Shown here: positions 32,348-41,132 of the stretch, piece after piece
How positions within the stretch are numbered: the first letter of the stretch is position 1
How the letters are laid out: each line of letters begins with the position of its first letter
Assembly: GCF_019801015.1 (NCBI RefSeq)
Contig: NZ_JAHVJZ010000001.1
Coordinates: forward strand, 620,001-684,000
Direction: 5' to 3'
Source of the DNA: Marinobacter nauticus
GTDB taxonomy: Bacteria; Pseudomonadota; Gammaproteobacteria; Enterobacterales; Shewanellaceae
DNA length: 64,000 nt
Position numbers and translations under genes: made by a program
The notes under the pieces: generated by a model
The model's database searches: none
What the model saw: the letters and a program-made list of their open reading frames with translations, nothing else
What the model was told of the DNA's origin: nothing

Positions 32348-32377
32348 TTGCCGCCCTTCCCCCCCCACCGCTACAAT
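32348..32377 (+). promoter_or_regulatory. Probable promoter of the cmoA operon
   Basis: TTGCCG (32348-32353), 18-nt C-rich spacer, TACAAT (32372-32377); the cmoA ATG is 27 nt further. Motif match only. Confidence 0.5.
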
Positions 32378-32403
32378 ATTTTTTGTTCATTCAGGAAGCT
32401 ATC

Positions 32404-33135
32404 ATGACCTCCGAACAAGACCGAATTTTCTCAAAGCCCCTTGCCAAGGTGGCTGACTTCCGATTCGACGACAAAGTCGCTTCGGTATTTCCCGACATGA
32501 TCTCCCGCTCGATCCCCGGATATGGGCAGATCCTCCACACATTGGGCGAAATCGCCGGACGCGCCGTGCAACCCGGCACCCGGGTGTACGACCTTGGGTG
32601 TTCGCTCGGTGCGGCCACCACCGCGATTCGTCGCGGGCTGGGTGAAAAGCAGGTGGAGATCGTGGCCATCGACAACTCTGAAGCGATGGTCAAGCGTGCC
32701 CGCGAGCACCTCGACGCCTTTGTCAGCCCGATACCGGTGGAGCTGATCTGCGCGGACATCCGCGACGTGGGAATCGAAAACGCTTCCATGGTGGTGCTCA
32801 ATTTCACCCTGCAGTTTCTTGCGCCGGCTGACCGGGACGCGTTGTTGGCTAAGATCTACAAGGGTATGGTGCCCGGCGGCGTCCTGGTCGTGTCTGAAAA
32901 GCTGGTGTTCTCTCAACCCCAGCTGCACCAGTTGCTGGACGACCTGCATCTGGACTTTAAACGGGCTAATGGCTACTCCGAACTGGAGATCAGTCAGAAA
33001 CGTAACGCCCTTGAAAATGTGATGCGTCCGGACACCACCGAACAGCATATGGCGCGATTTAAGGCCGCCGGTTTCCAGGAATCCGGTTTGTGGTTCCAGT
33101 GTTTTAACTTTGCCTCCATGGTAGCGATTAAGTGA
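32404..33135 (+). CDS. cmoA: Carboxy-SAM synthase CmoA
   Basis: Makes carboxy-S-adenosylmethionine from SAM and prephenate for CmoB. From ATG 32404 (AGGA upstream) the protein is 243 residues. The Rossmann motif [12 protein letters not shown] (~61-72) and the family block [18 protein letters not shown] are clear. The frame is open upstream to 32341, without ribosome site or similarity. It is coupled to cmoB through a GTGA overlap. Confidence 0.96.
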   Translation: MTSEQDRIFSKPLAKVADFRFDDKVASVFPDMISRSIPGYGQILHTLGEIAGRAVQPGTRVYDLGCSLGAATTAIRRGLGEKQVEIVAIDNSEAMVKRAREHLDAFVSPIPVELICADIRDVGIENASMVVLNFTLQFLAPADRDALLAKIYKGMVPGGVLVVSEKLVFSQPQLHQLLDDLHLDFKRANGYSELEISQKRNALENVMRPDTTEQHMARFKAAGFQESGLWFQCFNFASMVAIK

Positions 33136-34115
33136 TCGATTTCAGCCGCTTCTATCAACGCATTGCCGGCAGCCGGCTCAGCCACTGGCTGGAAACCGCT
33201 CCGGCCCAGCTGTCCGCCTGGCGCAAATTCCACCGTAACGGCCAGTTTCCAAAGTGGGAAAAGGTGATCGCCAAACTGCCGGATCGCACCCCGGCACACC
33301 GCGACATCGTCAACGAAGTGCGCATCGGGCAGGCGGATGAACTCGCCACCGGCGAGGTCAGCAAAATCCACAACCTGCTGCGCTGCCTGCACCCCTGGCG
33401 CAAAGGCCCGTTCCATCTGTATGGCATCCATATCGACACCGAGTGGCGCAGTGACTGGAAGTGGGACCGCCTCAAACCGCACATCTCACCACTCAAGCAC
33501 CGCACCGTCCTCGACGTAGGCTGCGGCAGCGGGTATCACATGTGGCGCATGCTCGGTGAGGGTGCCGACCTTGTGATCGGCATCGACCCGTCAGACCTGT
33601 TTCTGGCGCAGTTCGAGGCCGTACGCAAACTCTATGGTGGCCATGAGGACATTCACCTGTTGCCGCTGGGCATTCAGGATCTGCCGCCATTGCACGCCTT
33701 TGATACTGTGTTTTCCATGGGCGTGCTCTATCACCGCCGCTCCCCCATCGACCACCTGATTCAATTGCAGGAGCAACTGAATGCCGGTGGCGAGCTGATT
33801 TTGGAAACCTTGGTGATTGATGGGGATGAAAATCAGGTACTTGTTCCTTCTGACCGCTATGGAAAGATGAACAATGTCTGGTACATTCCCTCATCAAAAG
33901 CGCTAATGCTCTGGATGCGCAAGTGTGGGTTTGAAAATGTCCGTCTTGTGGACGAGGCACTGACCAGCACCGAAGAACAACGACGCACCGAATGGATGAC
34001 CAACGAATCTCTGGCTGACTACCTGGATCCTCAGGATCCAAGTCGCACCATCGAGGGATACCCGGCACCCAAGCGCGCCATCATCATCGCCAATAAAGCC
34101 TCTAATACCGGATAA
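33132..34115 (+). CDS. cmoB: tRNA U34 carboxymethyltransferase CmoB
   Basis: Transfers the carboxymethyl group from carboxy-SAM to 5-hydroxyuridine-34, giving cmo5U in wobble tRNAs. The 327 residues have the N-terminal tRNA-binding helices, the [16 protein letters not shown] block, SAM motif [15 protein letters not shown] and the C-terminal [15 protein letters not shown]. It starts with GTG overlapping the cmoA stop. The next gene begins 11 nt later, so the operon runs on into the retropepsin/7TM/ATP-grasp genes. Confidence 0.96.
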   Translation: MIDFSRFYQRIAGSRLSHWLETAPAQLSAWRKFHRNGQFPKWEKVIAKLPDRTPAHRDIVNEVRIGQADELATGEVSKIHNLLRCLHPWRKGPFHLYGIHIDTEWRSDWKWDRLKPHISPLKHRTVLDVGCGSGYHMWRMLGEGADLVIGIDPSDLFLAQFEAVRKLYGGHEDIHLLPLGIQDLPPLHAFDTVFSMGVLYHRRSPIDHLIQLQEQLNAGGELILETLVIDGDENQVLVPSDRYGKMNNVWYIPSSKALMLWMRKCGFENVRLVDEALTSTEEQRRTEWMTNESLADYLDPQDPSRTIEGYPAPKRAIIIANKASNTG

Positions 34116-34126
34116 AGGAAGAAAAG

Positions 34127-34930
34127 ATGAAGCAAGCCCGTTCACTGGCCCTGGTTCTGACCGCATTGCTGGCCACCGGCTGCGCTCAGCAGAAAGCGGC
34201 CCCGCCCGCCACTGAGCAGCAGTTGACCAACGCCATGGCCACTCAGCTCGCTCAAATCGAAACCTTGCTGGTAAAACGCTGCGATGCGGAAGTCGCCGCC
34301 ACCGTTGAGTACCAGACCAAGATGCTGGACGAGATGAGTGGCATGAACGTGGGCTTGCTCGCGCTGGCCGAAAAAGCCTCGGCACCTCCGGTTATCTGTC
34401 CGGAGCCGGAAGATGACCCGCTGAATCTGGGCGACAAATTTGTGCTGGGTGAGGTGGAGCGGGTCTTTATCCCAGCCGTCAGCCGCGGCTTCGATGCCCG
34501 GGTCGACACCGGTGCTGTGACCTCGTCCATCAGTGCCACCAACGTCCGCTTGTTTGAGCGCAACGGTGAGCAGTGGGTACGATTCGACATCCCATCCTCA
34601 GAAACGCCGGAACCCGCCAAAGCCGAGGAAGGTGAAGCGGCAGCCGAAGGCGAAGAGCAAGCCGCCCCGGCTACCACCATGGAAGCCCGGGTCGCCCGCT
34701 TTGTGAACATCAAAAAAGCATCCACCGACGAGCCTCAGCGCCGTCCGGTGATTCGCACCCGGGTTCAGTTGGGTGACTACGTTACCGAAGCAGAGCTCAA
34801 TCTGACCGATCGCAGCCATATGGAGTACCCGGTTCTGCTGGGGCGTAAGTTCTTCCAGGACATCGCCGTGGTTGATGTGAGCCGCAAGTACATCCACTCC
34901 AGCGAGAATGGCCAGAAAGCCCCTGAATAA
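34127..34930 (+). CDS. Retropepsin-like aspartic protease lipoprotein (PF05618 family)
   Basis: Predicted periplasmic lipoprotein of 267 residues. Signal peptide with lipobox LLATGC (lipidated Cys19); the next residues AQQ do not signal inner-membrane retention, so outer-membrane location is likely. The C-terminal domain has Asp127-Thr-Gly-Ala130 (FDARVDTGAVTSSIS) and the later PVLLGRKFFQDI block of the family long annotated as 'ATP-dependent zinc protease' (RimB-like); the DTGA motif marks it as retropepsin-like instead, with no zinc motif. An Ala/Glu/Pro-rich insert (about 159-184) interrupts the domain. The neighbours, a 7TM inactive transglutaminase and a RimK-like ligase, form a conserved trio predicted to make and trim amide-linked peptides. 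Substrate unknown. Confidence 0.82.
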   Translation: MKQARSLALVLTALLATGCAQQKAAPPATEQQLTNAMATQLAQIETLLVKRCDAEVAATVEYQTKMLDEMSGMNVGLLALAEKASAPPVICPEPEDDPLNLGDKFVLGEVERVFIPAVSRGFDARVDTGAVTSSISATNVRLFERNGEQWVRFDIPSSETPEPAKAEEGEAAAEGEEQAAPATTMEARVARFVNIKKASTDEPQRRPVIRTRVQLGDYVTEAELNLTDRSHMEYPVLLGRKFFQDIAVVDVSRKYIHSSENGQKAPE

Positions 34931-34941
34931 GGAAATTGATT

Positions 34942-36447
34942 GTGTCACGCAAACCGTTTTACCTGCTGATCTTCGTTCTTATTGCCGCGGGCGTTGGCTA
35001 CAACTATCAGCGTCACGTCAATGACGGGATCCCGTTCCTGCCGGGCTCCAGCCAGACCACCTGGACCGTCGAAGCGCGCATCACCTTTAATGGCGAAGGC
35101 GCCGCGGAAGCCAGCTTTGCGCTGCCGTCCGACCCGGCCTTTAAAACCCTCAGCGAATCCGCTGCCTCTCCGGGCTATGGCCTGGCCATGACCATGGAAG
35201 GCGACGCCCGCCGCGCCACCTGGACCACCCGCGAGGCGCTGGGCCGTCAGGAGCTCTACTACACCACCAACCTGGTGCCCACCGGCGACCTGAAACTGGA
35301 TGAAGTGGCGGAGATCACCGCCCCGGAATCCGTCGCCTGGGATGAAGGCCTGGAAACCGCCGCCAAAGCCGTGGTCGACAAGGCCTGGCAGAAGAGCGCC
35401 AACAACACCTCTTTCGCCCGTGAAATTGCGGAAGCGGTGAGCCAGCCGGAACACCAGCAGAACGTCGCACTGTTGCTGTCCCGCTACGAACCCGCGCTGC
35501 TGATGACCCGCCTGGTGGAAAGCGCCGGAGTGCCGGCCCGCCAGGTGTACGCCCTTAAACTGGAAGATGGCCGCCGCCGTCAGGATCTGATCCCGATGGT
35601 GGAAGTGCTGGATGGGAAACAGTGGCACCTGTTCAACCCCGCCACCGGTGAGCAGGGCCGTGACGAGAAGACCCTGCTGTGGCAGCGTCACAGCACCTCC
35701 GTCCTCGACCTCGCTGGCGGCAGCAACTCCAACGTCTCCTTCTCCATGATTGAAGACACCCGCCCGGCACTGGCCACCGCCATCGATATGATGGACAACG
35801 CCGGCCTCGCGTCCCTCTCCCTGTATAACCTGCCGCTGGAAGAGCAAAGCCTGCTCCGTGGCCTGTTCCTGATCCCCATTGGGGTTCTGGTGGTGGTGTT
35901 CCTGCGGGTGATCATCGGGCTGAAAACCTCCGGCACCTTTATGCCGGTACTTATCGCCCTCGCCTTTATTCAGACCAAACTGCTGACTGGTCTTGTCGGC
36001 TTCCTGCTGATTGTGGCCGCGGGTCTGGTGATTCGCTCCTACCTGTCAAACCTCAACCTGTTGCTGATCTCCAGGATCAGTGCGGTGGTGATCGTGGTGC
36101 TGGGCATCATTGCCGGTTTCACGCTGTTGGCGTTTAACCTGGGCCTCACCGAGGGCCTGACCATCACCTTCTTCCCGATGATCATCCTGGCGTGGACCAT
36201 CGAGCGGATGTCCATTCTCTGGGAAGAGGAAGGCGCCAAAGAGGTGATGTTGCAGGGGGGCGGCAGTTTGCTGGTGGCCACCATCACCTATCTGGCGATG
36301 GACAACGATCTGGTTCGCCACTGGGCCTTTAACTTCCTGGGCGTGCACCTGATCATCCTGGCCTTTGTTCTGATGCTGGGTCAGTACACCGGCTACCGCC
36401 TGCTTGAGCTGCGCCGGTTCCGTCCGTTGGCGGGAGAGAAATCATGA
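34942..36447 (+). CDS. Inactive transglutaminase-like / 7TM membrane protein
   Basis: A 501-residue inner-membrane protein. GTG 34942 has AAGGA eight bases upstream; the frame opens at TTG 34936. One N-terminal helix (~5-22) is followed by a ~280-residue periplasmic domain of the inactive transglutaminase type (no Cys-His-Asp triad seen), then seven hydrophobic helices (about 310-490: IPIGVLVVVFLRVIIG through LGVHLIILAFVLMLG). This is the Transglut_i_TM/7TM_transglut architecture that always travels with the flanking retropepsin and ATP-grasp genes. It overlaps the ATP-grasp start by 4 nt. It could pass a periplasmic signal inward; function inferred only from context. Confidence 0.82.
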   Translation: MSRKPFYLLIFVLIAAGVGYNYQRHVNDGIPFLPGSSQTTWTVEARITFNGEGAAEASFALPSDPAFKTLSESAASPGYGLAMTMEGDARRATWTTREALGRQELYYTTNLVPTGDLKLDEVAEITAPESVAWDEGLETAAKAVVDKAWQKSANNTSFAREIAEAVSQPEHQQNVALLLSRYEPALLMTRLVESAGVPARQVYALKLEDGRRRQDLIPMVEVLDGKQWHLFNPATGEQGRDEKTLLWQRHSTSVLDLAGGSNSNVSFSMIEDTRPALATAIDMMDNAGLASLSLYNLPLEEQSLLRGLFLIPIGVLVVVFLRVIIGLKTSGTFMPVLIALAFIQTKLLTGLVGFLLIVAAGLVIRSYLSNLNLLLISRISAVVIVVLGIIAGFTLLAFNLGLTEGLTITFFPMIILAWTIERMSILWEEEGAKEVMLQGGGSLLVATITYLAMDNDLVRHWAFNFLGVHLIILAFVLMLGQYTGYRLLELRRFRPLAGEKS

Positions 36448-37400
36448 TCTTTGTCGATCCCCGCCGCCTGAAAGCCCGTGGGATCATGGGCATGAACCGG
36501 CGTAACATCAGCTACATCGGGCGCTACAACCCGCGCAGCCTGTATAAACAGGTGGACGATAAGCTGATCACCAAGCAGCTGGCTCTGAAAAACGAGATCG
36601 CCACGCCGGACCTGATCGCCGTGATCCGCGAACAGCACGAGATTGAAGAAGTGCACCAGATGGTTGCCGGTCTCGATGGTTTTTGCATCAAGCCCGCACA
36701 GGGCTCCGGTGGCAAAGGCATTCTGGTTATCACCAAGGTCGAGGACGGCCGTTACTTCAAGCCCTCCGGCGATGAAGTAACGCCGGTCGAGATGGCCCGC
36801 CACTGCTCCAACATCCTGGCGGGTCTGTTCAGCCTCGGGGGCAAAAACGATGTGGCCGTGGTGGAAGCGCTGATCCGCTTCGACCCGGTGTTCGATGGCA
36901 TCTCCTACGAGGGGGTGCCGGACATCCGCCTTATCGTGTTTAAAGGCTACCCGGTGATGGGCATGCTGCGCTGCTCCACCCACGCCTCGGACGGCAAAGC
37001 CAACCTGCACCAGGGTGCGGTAGGTATTGGCGTTGACATCGCCACCGGGAAAGCGATTCGGGCGGTGCAGTTCGACCAGCCGGTTGACCTTCACCCGGAC
37101 ACCGGCGAAGACCTGTTTAAAGTTCAGGTGCCCCATTGGGATCGCCTGCTGGAGCTGGCTTCCGGTTGCTATGAGATGTCCGGTCTGGGTTATCTGGGCA
37201 CCGATATGGTGCTGGACAAAGAGCGCGGCCCGCTGCTGCTGGAGTTGAACGCCCGTCCTGGCCTCGCCATCCAGATCGCCAACAATCGGGGACTGCTGCC
37301 CCGCCTGCGCAAAATCGAAAGCCTGGGAGACATTCCTGTGCCGGTAGAGGAGCGTATCGCCCGGGCCAAGGAGTGGTTTGGTGAAGGCCGCGACGACTGA
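36444..37400 (+). CDS. RimK-like ATP-grasp ligase (alpha-L-glutamate ligase-like)
   Basis: Cytoplasmic ATP-grasp amide ligase of 318 residues. The nucleotide-binding loop is KPAQGSGGKGI (83-93), followed by the DIR segment (160-162) and the metal-binding LLLELNARPGL (Glu267, Asn269). The family (RimK-related E-ligase) is distinct from ribosomal RimK and is found fixed next to the 7TM and retropepsin-like genes. It is predicted to ligate an amino acid, perhaps glutamate, onto an unknown acceptor. The ATGA overlap with the 7TM gene shows translational coupling; its own 3' end overlaps the next gene by 20 nt. Confidence 0.85.
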   Translation: MIFVDPRRLKARGIMGMNRRNISYIGRYNPRSLYKQVDDKLITKQLALKNEIATPDLIAVIREQHEIEEVHQMVAGLDGFCIKPAQGSGGKGILVITKVEDGRYFKPSGDEVTPVEMARHCSNILAGLFSLGGKNDVAVVEALIRFDPVFDGISYEGVPDIRLIVFKGYPVMGMLRCSTHASDGKANLHQGAVGIGVDIATGKAIRAVQFDQPVDLHPDTGEDLFKVQVPHWDRLLELASGCYEMSGLGYLGTDMVLDKERGPLLLELNARPGLAIQIANNRGLLPRLRKIESLGDIPVPVEERIARAKEWFGEGRDD

Positions 37401-38865
37401 GCGTCTGCGCCGCACTGTCAACGCCCTGGCATTTGCCGGGGCGTTGTTGCCTCAGGCTGGCATCACCGATGAGTTGATGAACTACTGCCTTGAGCAGATT
37501 GACACCATCGGCGCACCTCAGCAGGATCCCCTCACCCGCCACCGCCAGTTTGGCCAGTTGATTCTTCTCCAGGATCAATTGAAATACCTTGCCCAAAGCG
37601 GCAACAGCGATGACCTTGGACGCTGCTCGCTGATGCTCAATGCCGCTCTGGGCCACTACCGGCCGCAGCCGCCGCCCAATCCGGCCCGACTGGCGCTGGA
37701 AGCCCAGTTGAGTCACCTCGATAAAGGCGCGCTGAAAACCCTCACTATCGGTAATCAGCGATGCTGGCAGGGCGTGGAAACCGACCCGGATAAGAGCCTG
37801 GATTTGGCCACAGGTCCGGTGTCCCGTTACCTCAATCAAGCGTCAGATCCACTGTGCCGCGAGCGGGTTTGGACGGCCTTCCAGAATCGTGCCGAGCCCG
37901 ATGGAGCACGCCCGGCCCGGCTTTACCGGGAGTTGGCTGAACAGGCCGCGACCGCCCGGGGCTATGCCTCCGACGCGCACCTCCAACTCAGTCAGACGCC
38001 GCTGAAAACGCCACAGCAGGTGCAGCGGTTCTTGGAGAGTCTGGTGCCGCAGGACAACACCTTGCCCTGGCAGCCCGCCGCGCGCCACCCTGCCCTGTCC
38101 ACGTCGCCAGAGCGGCTGGCACGGGACAGTCTGGCGGAGGTCGCCACCCGCCTGGGGCTGACGCTGTTCGCCATAAACGACGAACACTGGCAGTTGTGGG
38201 ACGGCGACCGGCTGCTGGGCTATCTGCACCTTTCACCCAGTGAGCAATCCCGCCATCTGGTGCTGCAATCGAACTGGACCGGACTCAGTCCGGCGGTCGT
38301 TGAAATGCAGTATCGGCAGGCATCCTGGTATCCCCGCCACTGGCACCAGTGGATCGCCAGAACCGCGGACACCATGGTCAATATCGCTGGCCAGCCTTTG
38401 CCCTACCAGACCACCGGTGACAACGGCGCGGGTTATGGTTTTGGCCGGGCGTTATCCAGAGACCCCGCAGTGCAAAAGGCGTTGCTGGGGCACACCCTGC
38501 CATCGCGTCCGATGTTCGATGCGCAGTCGCTGTACGAAGCGCGGATGGGGCTGGCCGTCGCATCTCAGGTGCCCTGGTCACCCACCGCACTGAAAACCAT
38601 CAGCGATAACCTGTTTGCCCATTACTTTCAGCGTCCTGCCCCGAAAGGGCTTACCCCCTGGGCCAGCCACAGCAGCTGGCTGATGGCCGGAGCCAGAACC
38701 TACCTGCCTTTCTGGTATGCCGTTCAGGGCCGCACCCTGCTGGAGCAATCGCAGAGCGGGCAGCTCTCCCCCGAGGAGGTGTGGCTGCAACTGGCGTTTC
38801 CTGGTCAACCGCCACCCAACCAGACACAAAAAAGCCCGGCAGAATTTGCCGGGCCCTCTGACTAA
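37381..38865 (+). CDS. M3-peptidase-like protein lacking the zinc motif
   Basis: A 494-residue cytoplasmic protein I do not firmly recognise. GTG 37381 has AAGGAG at ideal spacing. Parts fit the helical thimet-oligopeptidase (M3) scaffold: ATARGYASDAHLQLSQ resembles the family's AxxxGYxxxxxxxL segment, DRLLGYLHLSP its GYFYLD strand, and the C-terminal HSSWLMAGARTYLPFWYAVQ its GYaAgYYsY helix. The catalytic HExxH expected about residue 320 is missing; the region reads WYPRHWHQWIARTADTM. It would therefore be an inactive peptidase or binding protein. It is the last gene of the cmoAB/ligase operon. M3 ancestry is a moderate-confidence inference. Confidence 0.5.
   Translation: MKAATTERLRRTVNALAFAGALLPQAGITDELMNYCLEQIDTIGAPQQDPLTRHRQFGQLILLQDQLKYLAQSGNSDDLGRCSLMLNAALGHYRPQPPPNPARLALEAQLSHLDKGALKTLTIGNQRCWQGVETDPDKSLDLATGPVSRYLNQASDPLCRERVWTAFQNRAEPDGARPARLYRELAEQAATARGYASDAHLQLSQTPLKTPQQVQRFLESLVPQDNTLPWQPAARHPALSTSPERLARDSLAEVATRLGLTLFAINDEHWQLWDGDRLLGYLHLSPSEQSRHLVLQSNWTGLSPAVVEMQYRQASWYPRHWHQWIARTADTMVNIAGQPLPYQTTGDNGAGYGFGRALSRDPAVQKALLGHTLPSRPMFDAQSLYEARMGLAVASQVPWSPTALKTISDNLFAHYFQRPAPKGLTPWASHSSWLMAGARTYLPFWYAVQGRTLLEQSQSGQLSPEEVWLQLAFPGQPPPNQTQKSPAEFAGPSD
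38828..38854 (-). terminator. azoR terminator embedded in the neighbouring coding sequence
   Basis: On the minus strand, stem GCCCGGCA/TGCCGGGC (38834-38854) followed by six T (38828-38833 complement). It lies 20 nt past the azoR stop but inside the last codons of the convergent M3-like gene, whose tail there (NQTQKSPAEFAGPSD) is low in family character. Confidence 0.8.
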
Positions 38866-38873
38866 CCTGCGGG

Positions 38874-39482
38874 TTAAACCGCTTCTGCCAGCGCCTCAAT
38901 CGCCTGCCTGGCTTCTGCCAGACCCGCATCGCCACCGGCAACACCTTCCGCATTGATGGTGGTCACTTCTGTGATGCCAATAAAGCCCATCACGGTGCGC
39001 AGGTAGGTGTCCTGATGGTTCATGGCAAAGGCGGGGCTGGCGCTGCCATAGTTGCCGCCACGCGCACTGATCAACACCGCCTTCTTGTCGCCAAGCATCC
39101 CTTGCGGGCCCGCTTCCGTATAGCGGAAGGTCACGCCTACCCGGCAGATGTGGTCAATCCACGCCTTCAGCGAAGAAGGCACCGAGAAGTTGTGCATCGG
39201 CGCACCAATCACCAGCTCATCCGCCGCCATCAGTTCGCCCACCAGCTCATCAGACAAAGCGATGGCCTGCTGCGCCTGGGGAGCGCGATCCGCTTCCGGC
39301 GTGTAGAACGCGCCGATGGTCGCCATATCCAGATGCGGAGGCGGGGCCAGCGCCAGATCCCGTTCAATCACCTCACCGCCAGGGTGACGCGCTTTCCAGT
39401 TCTCAACATGCTGCGCCACCAGGGCACGGGTGTGGGATTGGGTCAGGTTGGGGCTGGAATGAATAACAAGCAAAGTGGCCAT
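38874..39482 (-). CDS. azoR: FMN-dependent NADH:quinone/azo reductase
   Basis: Flavodoxin-fold FMN oxidoreductase (AzoR) of 202 residues that reduces quinones and azo dyes in two-electron steps. Seen: the N-terminal phosphate-binding LLVIHSSPNLTQSHTR, the FMN-contacting GAPMHNFSVPSSLKAWIDHICRVG region (split) and SARGGNYG (~140-147). It is divergent from a LysR gene 100 nt away, the usual regulator-target arrangement. Confidence 0.92.
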   Translation of the reverse strand: MATLLVIHSSPNLTQSHTRALVAQHVENWKARHPGGEVIERDLALAPPPHLDMATIGAFYTPEADRAPQAQQAIALSDELVGELMAADELVIGAPMHNFSVPSSLKAWIDHICRVGVTFRYTEAGPQGMLGDKKAVLISARGGNYGSASPAFAMNHQDTYLRTVMGFIGITEVTTINAEGVAGGDAGLAEARQAIEALAEAV

Positions 39483-39519
39483 GGTGAGGCTCCGAATCGG
39501 TGATTTGTCGCCATTTTAA

Positions 39520-39530
39520 GTTCACCGAAC
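39520..39530. promoter_or_regulatory. Inverted repeat in the azoR/LysR intergenic region
   Basis: GTTC-ACC-GAAC dyad lies 38 nt before the azoR start and 53 nt before the LysR-type gene. A possible regulator site; the arms are short. Confidence 0.3.
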
Positions 39531-39582
39531 AGAAAATAAATCGCATAATGACGGCCAAACATTTCGACAAATTAGAACGCTT

Positions 39583-40494
39583 ATGTACCGTCCTCACAGC
39601 ACACTTGAGCAATGGCGCATCCTTCAGGCCGTTGTCGATTATGGGGGTTATGCCAAAGCGGCAGAGGCGCTCAACAAGAGCCAATCCTCCCTCAACCACG
39701 CGGTCGCGAAGTTGCAACAGTTGTTGGGAGTGCCCCTGCTGGAAGTGAAAGGCCGCAAGGCGGTACTCACGCCACAGGGTAAGGTGCTGCTGCGCCGCTC
39801 CCGGGCGCTGACTTCAGAGATTGAGCAACTGGAGATGTTGGCGGGCAACCTGGAGCAGGGCTGGGAACCGGAAATCACCCTCTCCCGGGAGATCCTCTAC
39901 CCCACCGAGGCCCTGTATCAGGCGATGAGCCGATTCTATCCGGAGTGTCGGGGCACCCGTTTGACGGTCATTGATAACGTAATGAGTGGGACCACCGCGG
40001 CCGTAGAAGACCCGAAATACGATTTGGTGATCAGCGCTCTCAGCCATCCAGGCCACCGGGGCCAGCCCCTTGGCGCCATTCGTATGCTGCTGGTGTGCCA
40101 CCCGAACCACCCGCTGACACAGGAGTCGGTGATCGATGACAGCCGCCTGGCTCAGGAACTGCAATTGGTGATTCGGGATACCGGAGCGCTGGCTGACAAA
40201 GATCTCGGCTGGCTGAAGGCCGAGCAACGTTGGACCTTCTCCAACTTCCATGAAGCGATCGCCGTACTGCATCAGGGGGTCGGATTCTGCTGGGTACCGG
40301 AGCACCTCGCCCGGCCCGAGATTCAGGCCGGAAGACTGAGCCACTTAAGCCAGGCGACGGTGGACTTCTCGTTGATTTCGCTGTCCCTGATCATCCCCAA
40401 CCCCGACCGGCTGGGACCGGCAGCACAGCGGTTCGCTGAGCTTCTGGTCGCCTCCAGTCCTATCGCCCAACAAGCTGCCACAGCCCCGGCGTGA
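39583..40494 (+). CDS. LysR-family transcription regulator, divergent from azoR
   Basis: A 303-residue LysR-type regulator. Winged-helix DNA-binding domain at ~5-65 (LEQWRILQAVVDYGGYAKAAEALNKSQSSLNHAVAKLQQLLG), linker helix, then the periplasmic-binding-protein-like effector domain (~95-295). The divergent position makes azoR and itself the likely targets. The effector is unknown. No strong ribosome site is visible before the ATG. Confidence 0.88.
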   Translation: MYRPHSTLEQWRILQAVVDYGGYAKAAEALNKSQSSLNHAVAKLQQLLGVPLLEVKGRKAVLTPQGKVLLRRSRALTSEIEQLEMLAGNLEQGWEPEITLSREILYPTEALYQAMSRFYPECRGTRLTVIDNVMSGTTAAVEDPKYDLVISALSHPGHRGQPLGAIRMLLVCHPNHPLTQESVIDDSRLAQELQLVIRDTGALADKDLGWLKAEQRWTFSNFHEAIAVLHQGVGFCWVPEHLARPEIQAGRLSHLSQATVDFSLISLSLIIPNPDRLGPAAQRFAELLVASSPIAQQAATAPA

Positions 40495-40510
40495 TGCCGG
40501 GTGCGATGCC

Positions 40511-41047
40511 TCACCAGTAATCGGGTTTGTTCAGCGGCGCGGCGCAGGAAACCGGTGCAGACAGCGCCGGCAGATCCTGGCCACTGAGAGATTGGGCCAG
40601 CCAGCCATGCGGGAAGCTCAATGGTTGGGGAGACGGCACTTGCGCTTCCGTCACCACAGCGAAACCCACCTTGCCGTAAAACGCCGGGTCACCGTAGGTC
40701 ACCGCCAGTTCCACGCCGGCGGCTTTAAGCTGCTCCAGGCCAAAACGAATCAAGGCCTGACCCACGCCCTGGCCCTGAATGGCGGTGCTGACCGCCACCG
40801 GTGACAACAGAAAGGCACTGTCAAAACCGGCAAAGCGAAGGCGCGTAAAAATGATGCAGGCCACCAGTTCGCCATCCTGCTCTGCGGTGAACACCAGACG
40901 GTCATCGTTGTCTGGCTCACTGGCAAGCTCAAACGCCAGATTGCCAATCAGCTCGCCTTCATTCGGCCCCTCAGAAGCCGCAAATACGGCAGAAAAAAGC
41001 GCTTTGATGCGCTCTGGATGGACCGGGTGATGCAGGCCAATATTCAT
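40511..41047 (-). CDS. GNAT-family N-acetyltransferase (YhbS-like)
   Basis: Acetyltransferase of 178 residues, with the acetyl-CoA motif A visible as LSPVAVSTAIQGQGVGQALIRFGL (in two parts, ~78-101) and the following GDPAFYGKVGF block typical of YhbS-like GNATs. The C-terminal ~45 residues extend the fold. Substrate unknown. It stands between two LysR genes and is not clearly coupled to either. Confidence 0.82.
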   Translation of the reverse strand: MNIGLHHPVHPERIKALFSAVFAASEGPNEGELIGNLAFELASEPDNDDRLVFTAEQDGELVACIIFTRLRFAGFDSAFLLSPVAVSTAIQGQGVGQALIRFGLEQLKAAGVELAVTYGDPAFYGKVGFAVVTEAQVPSPQPLSFPHGWLAQSLSGQDLPALSAPVSCAAPLNKPDYW

Positions 41048-41132
41048 GTTTTTCTCTGAAGTCAGTCGTTATTGACGCTAAGGGTAATCGAGAGGCTGGC
41101 CGTCCCGCCATTAAAACGCCTCGAATCCAGGG

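Noticed and set aside
34127-34930. Zinc-protease function implied by the usual annotation of this family
   Set aside because: No HExxH or other zinc motif is present; the DTGA motif fits a retropepsin-like aspartic protease.
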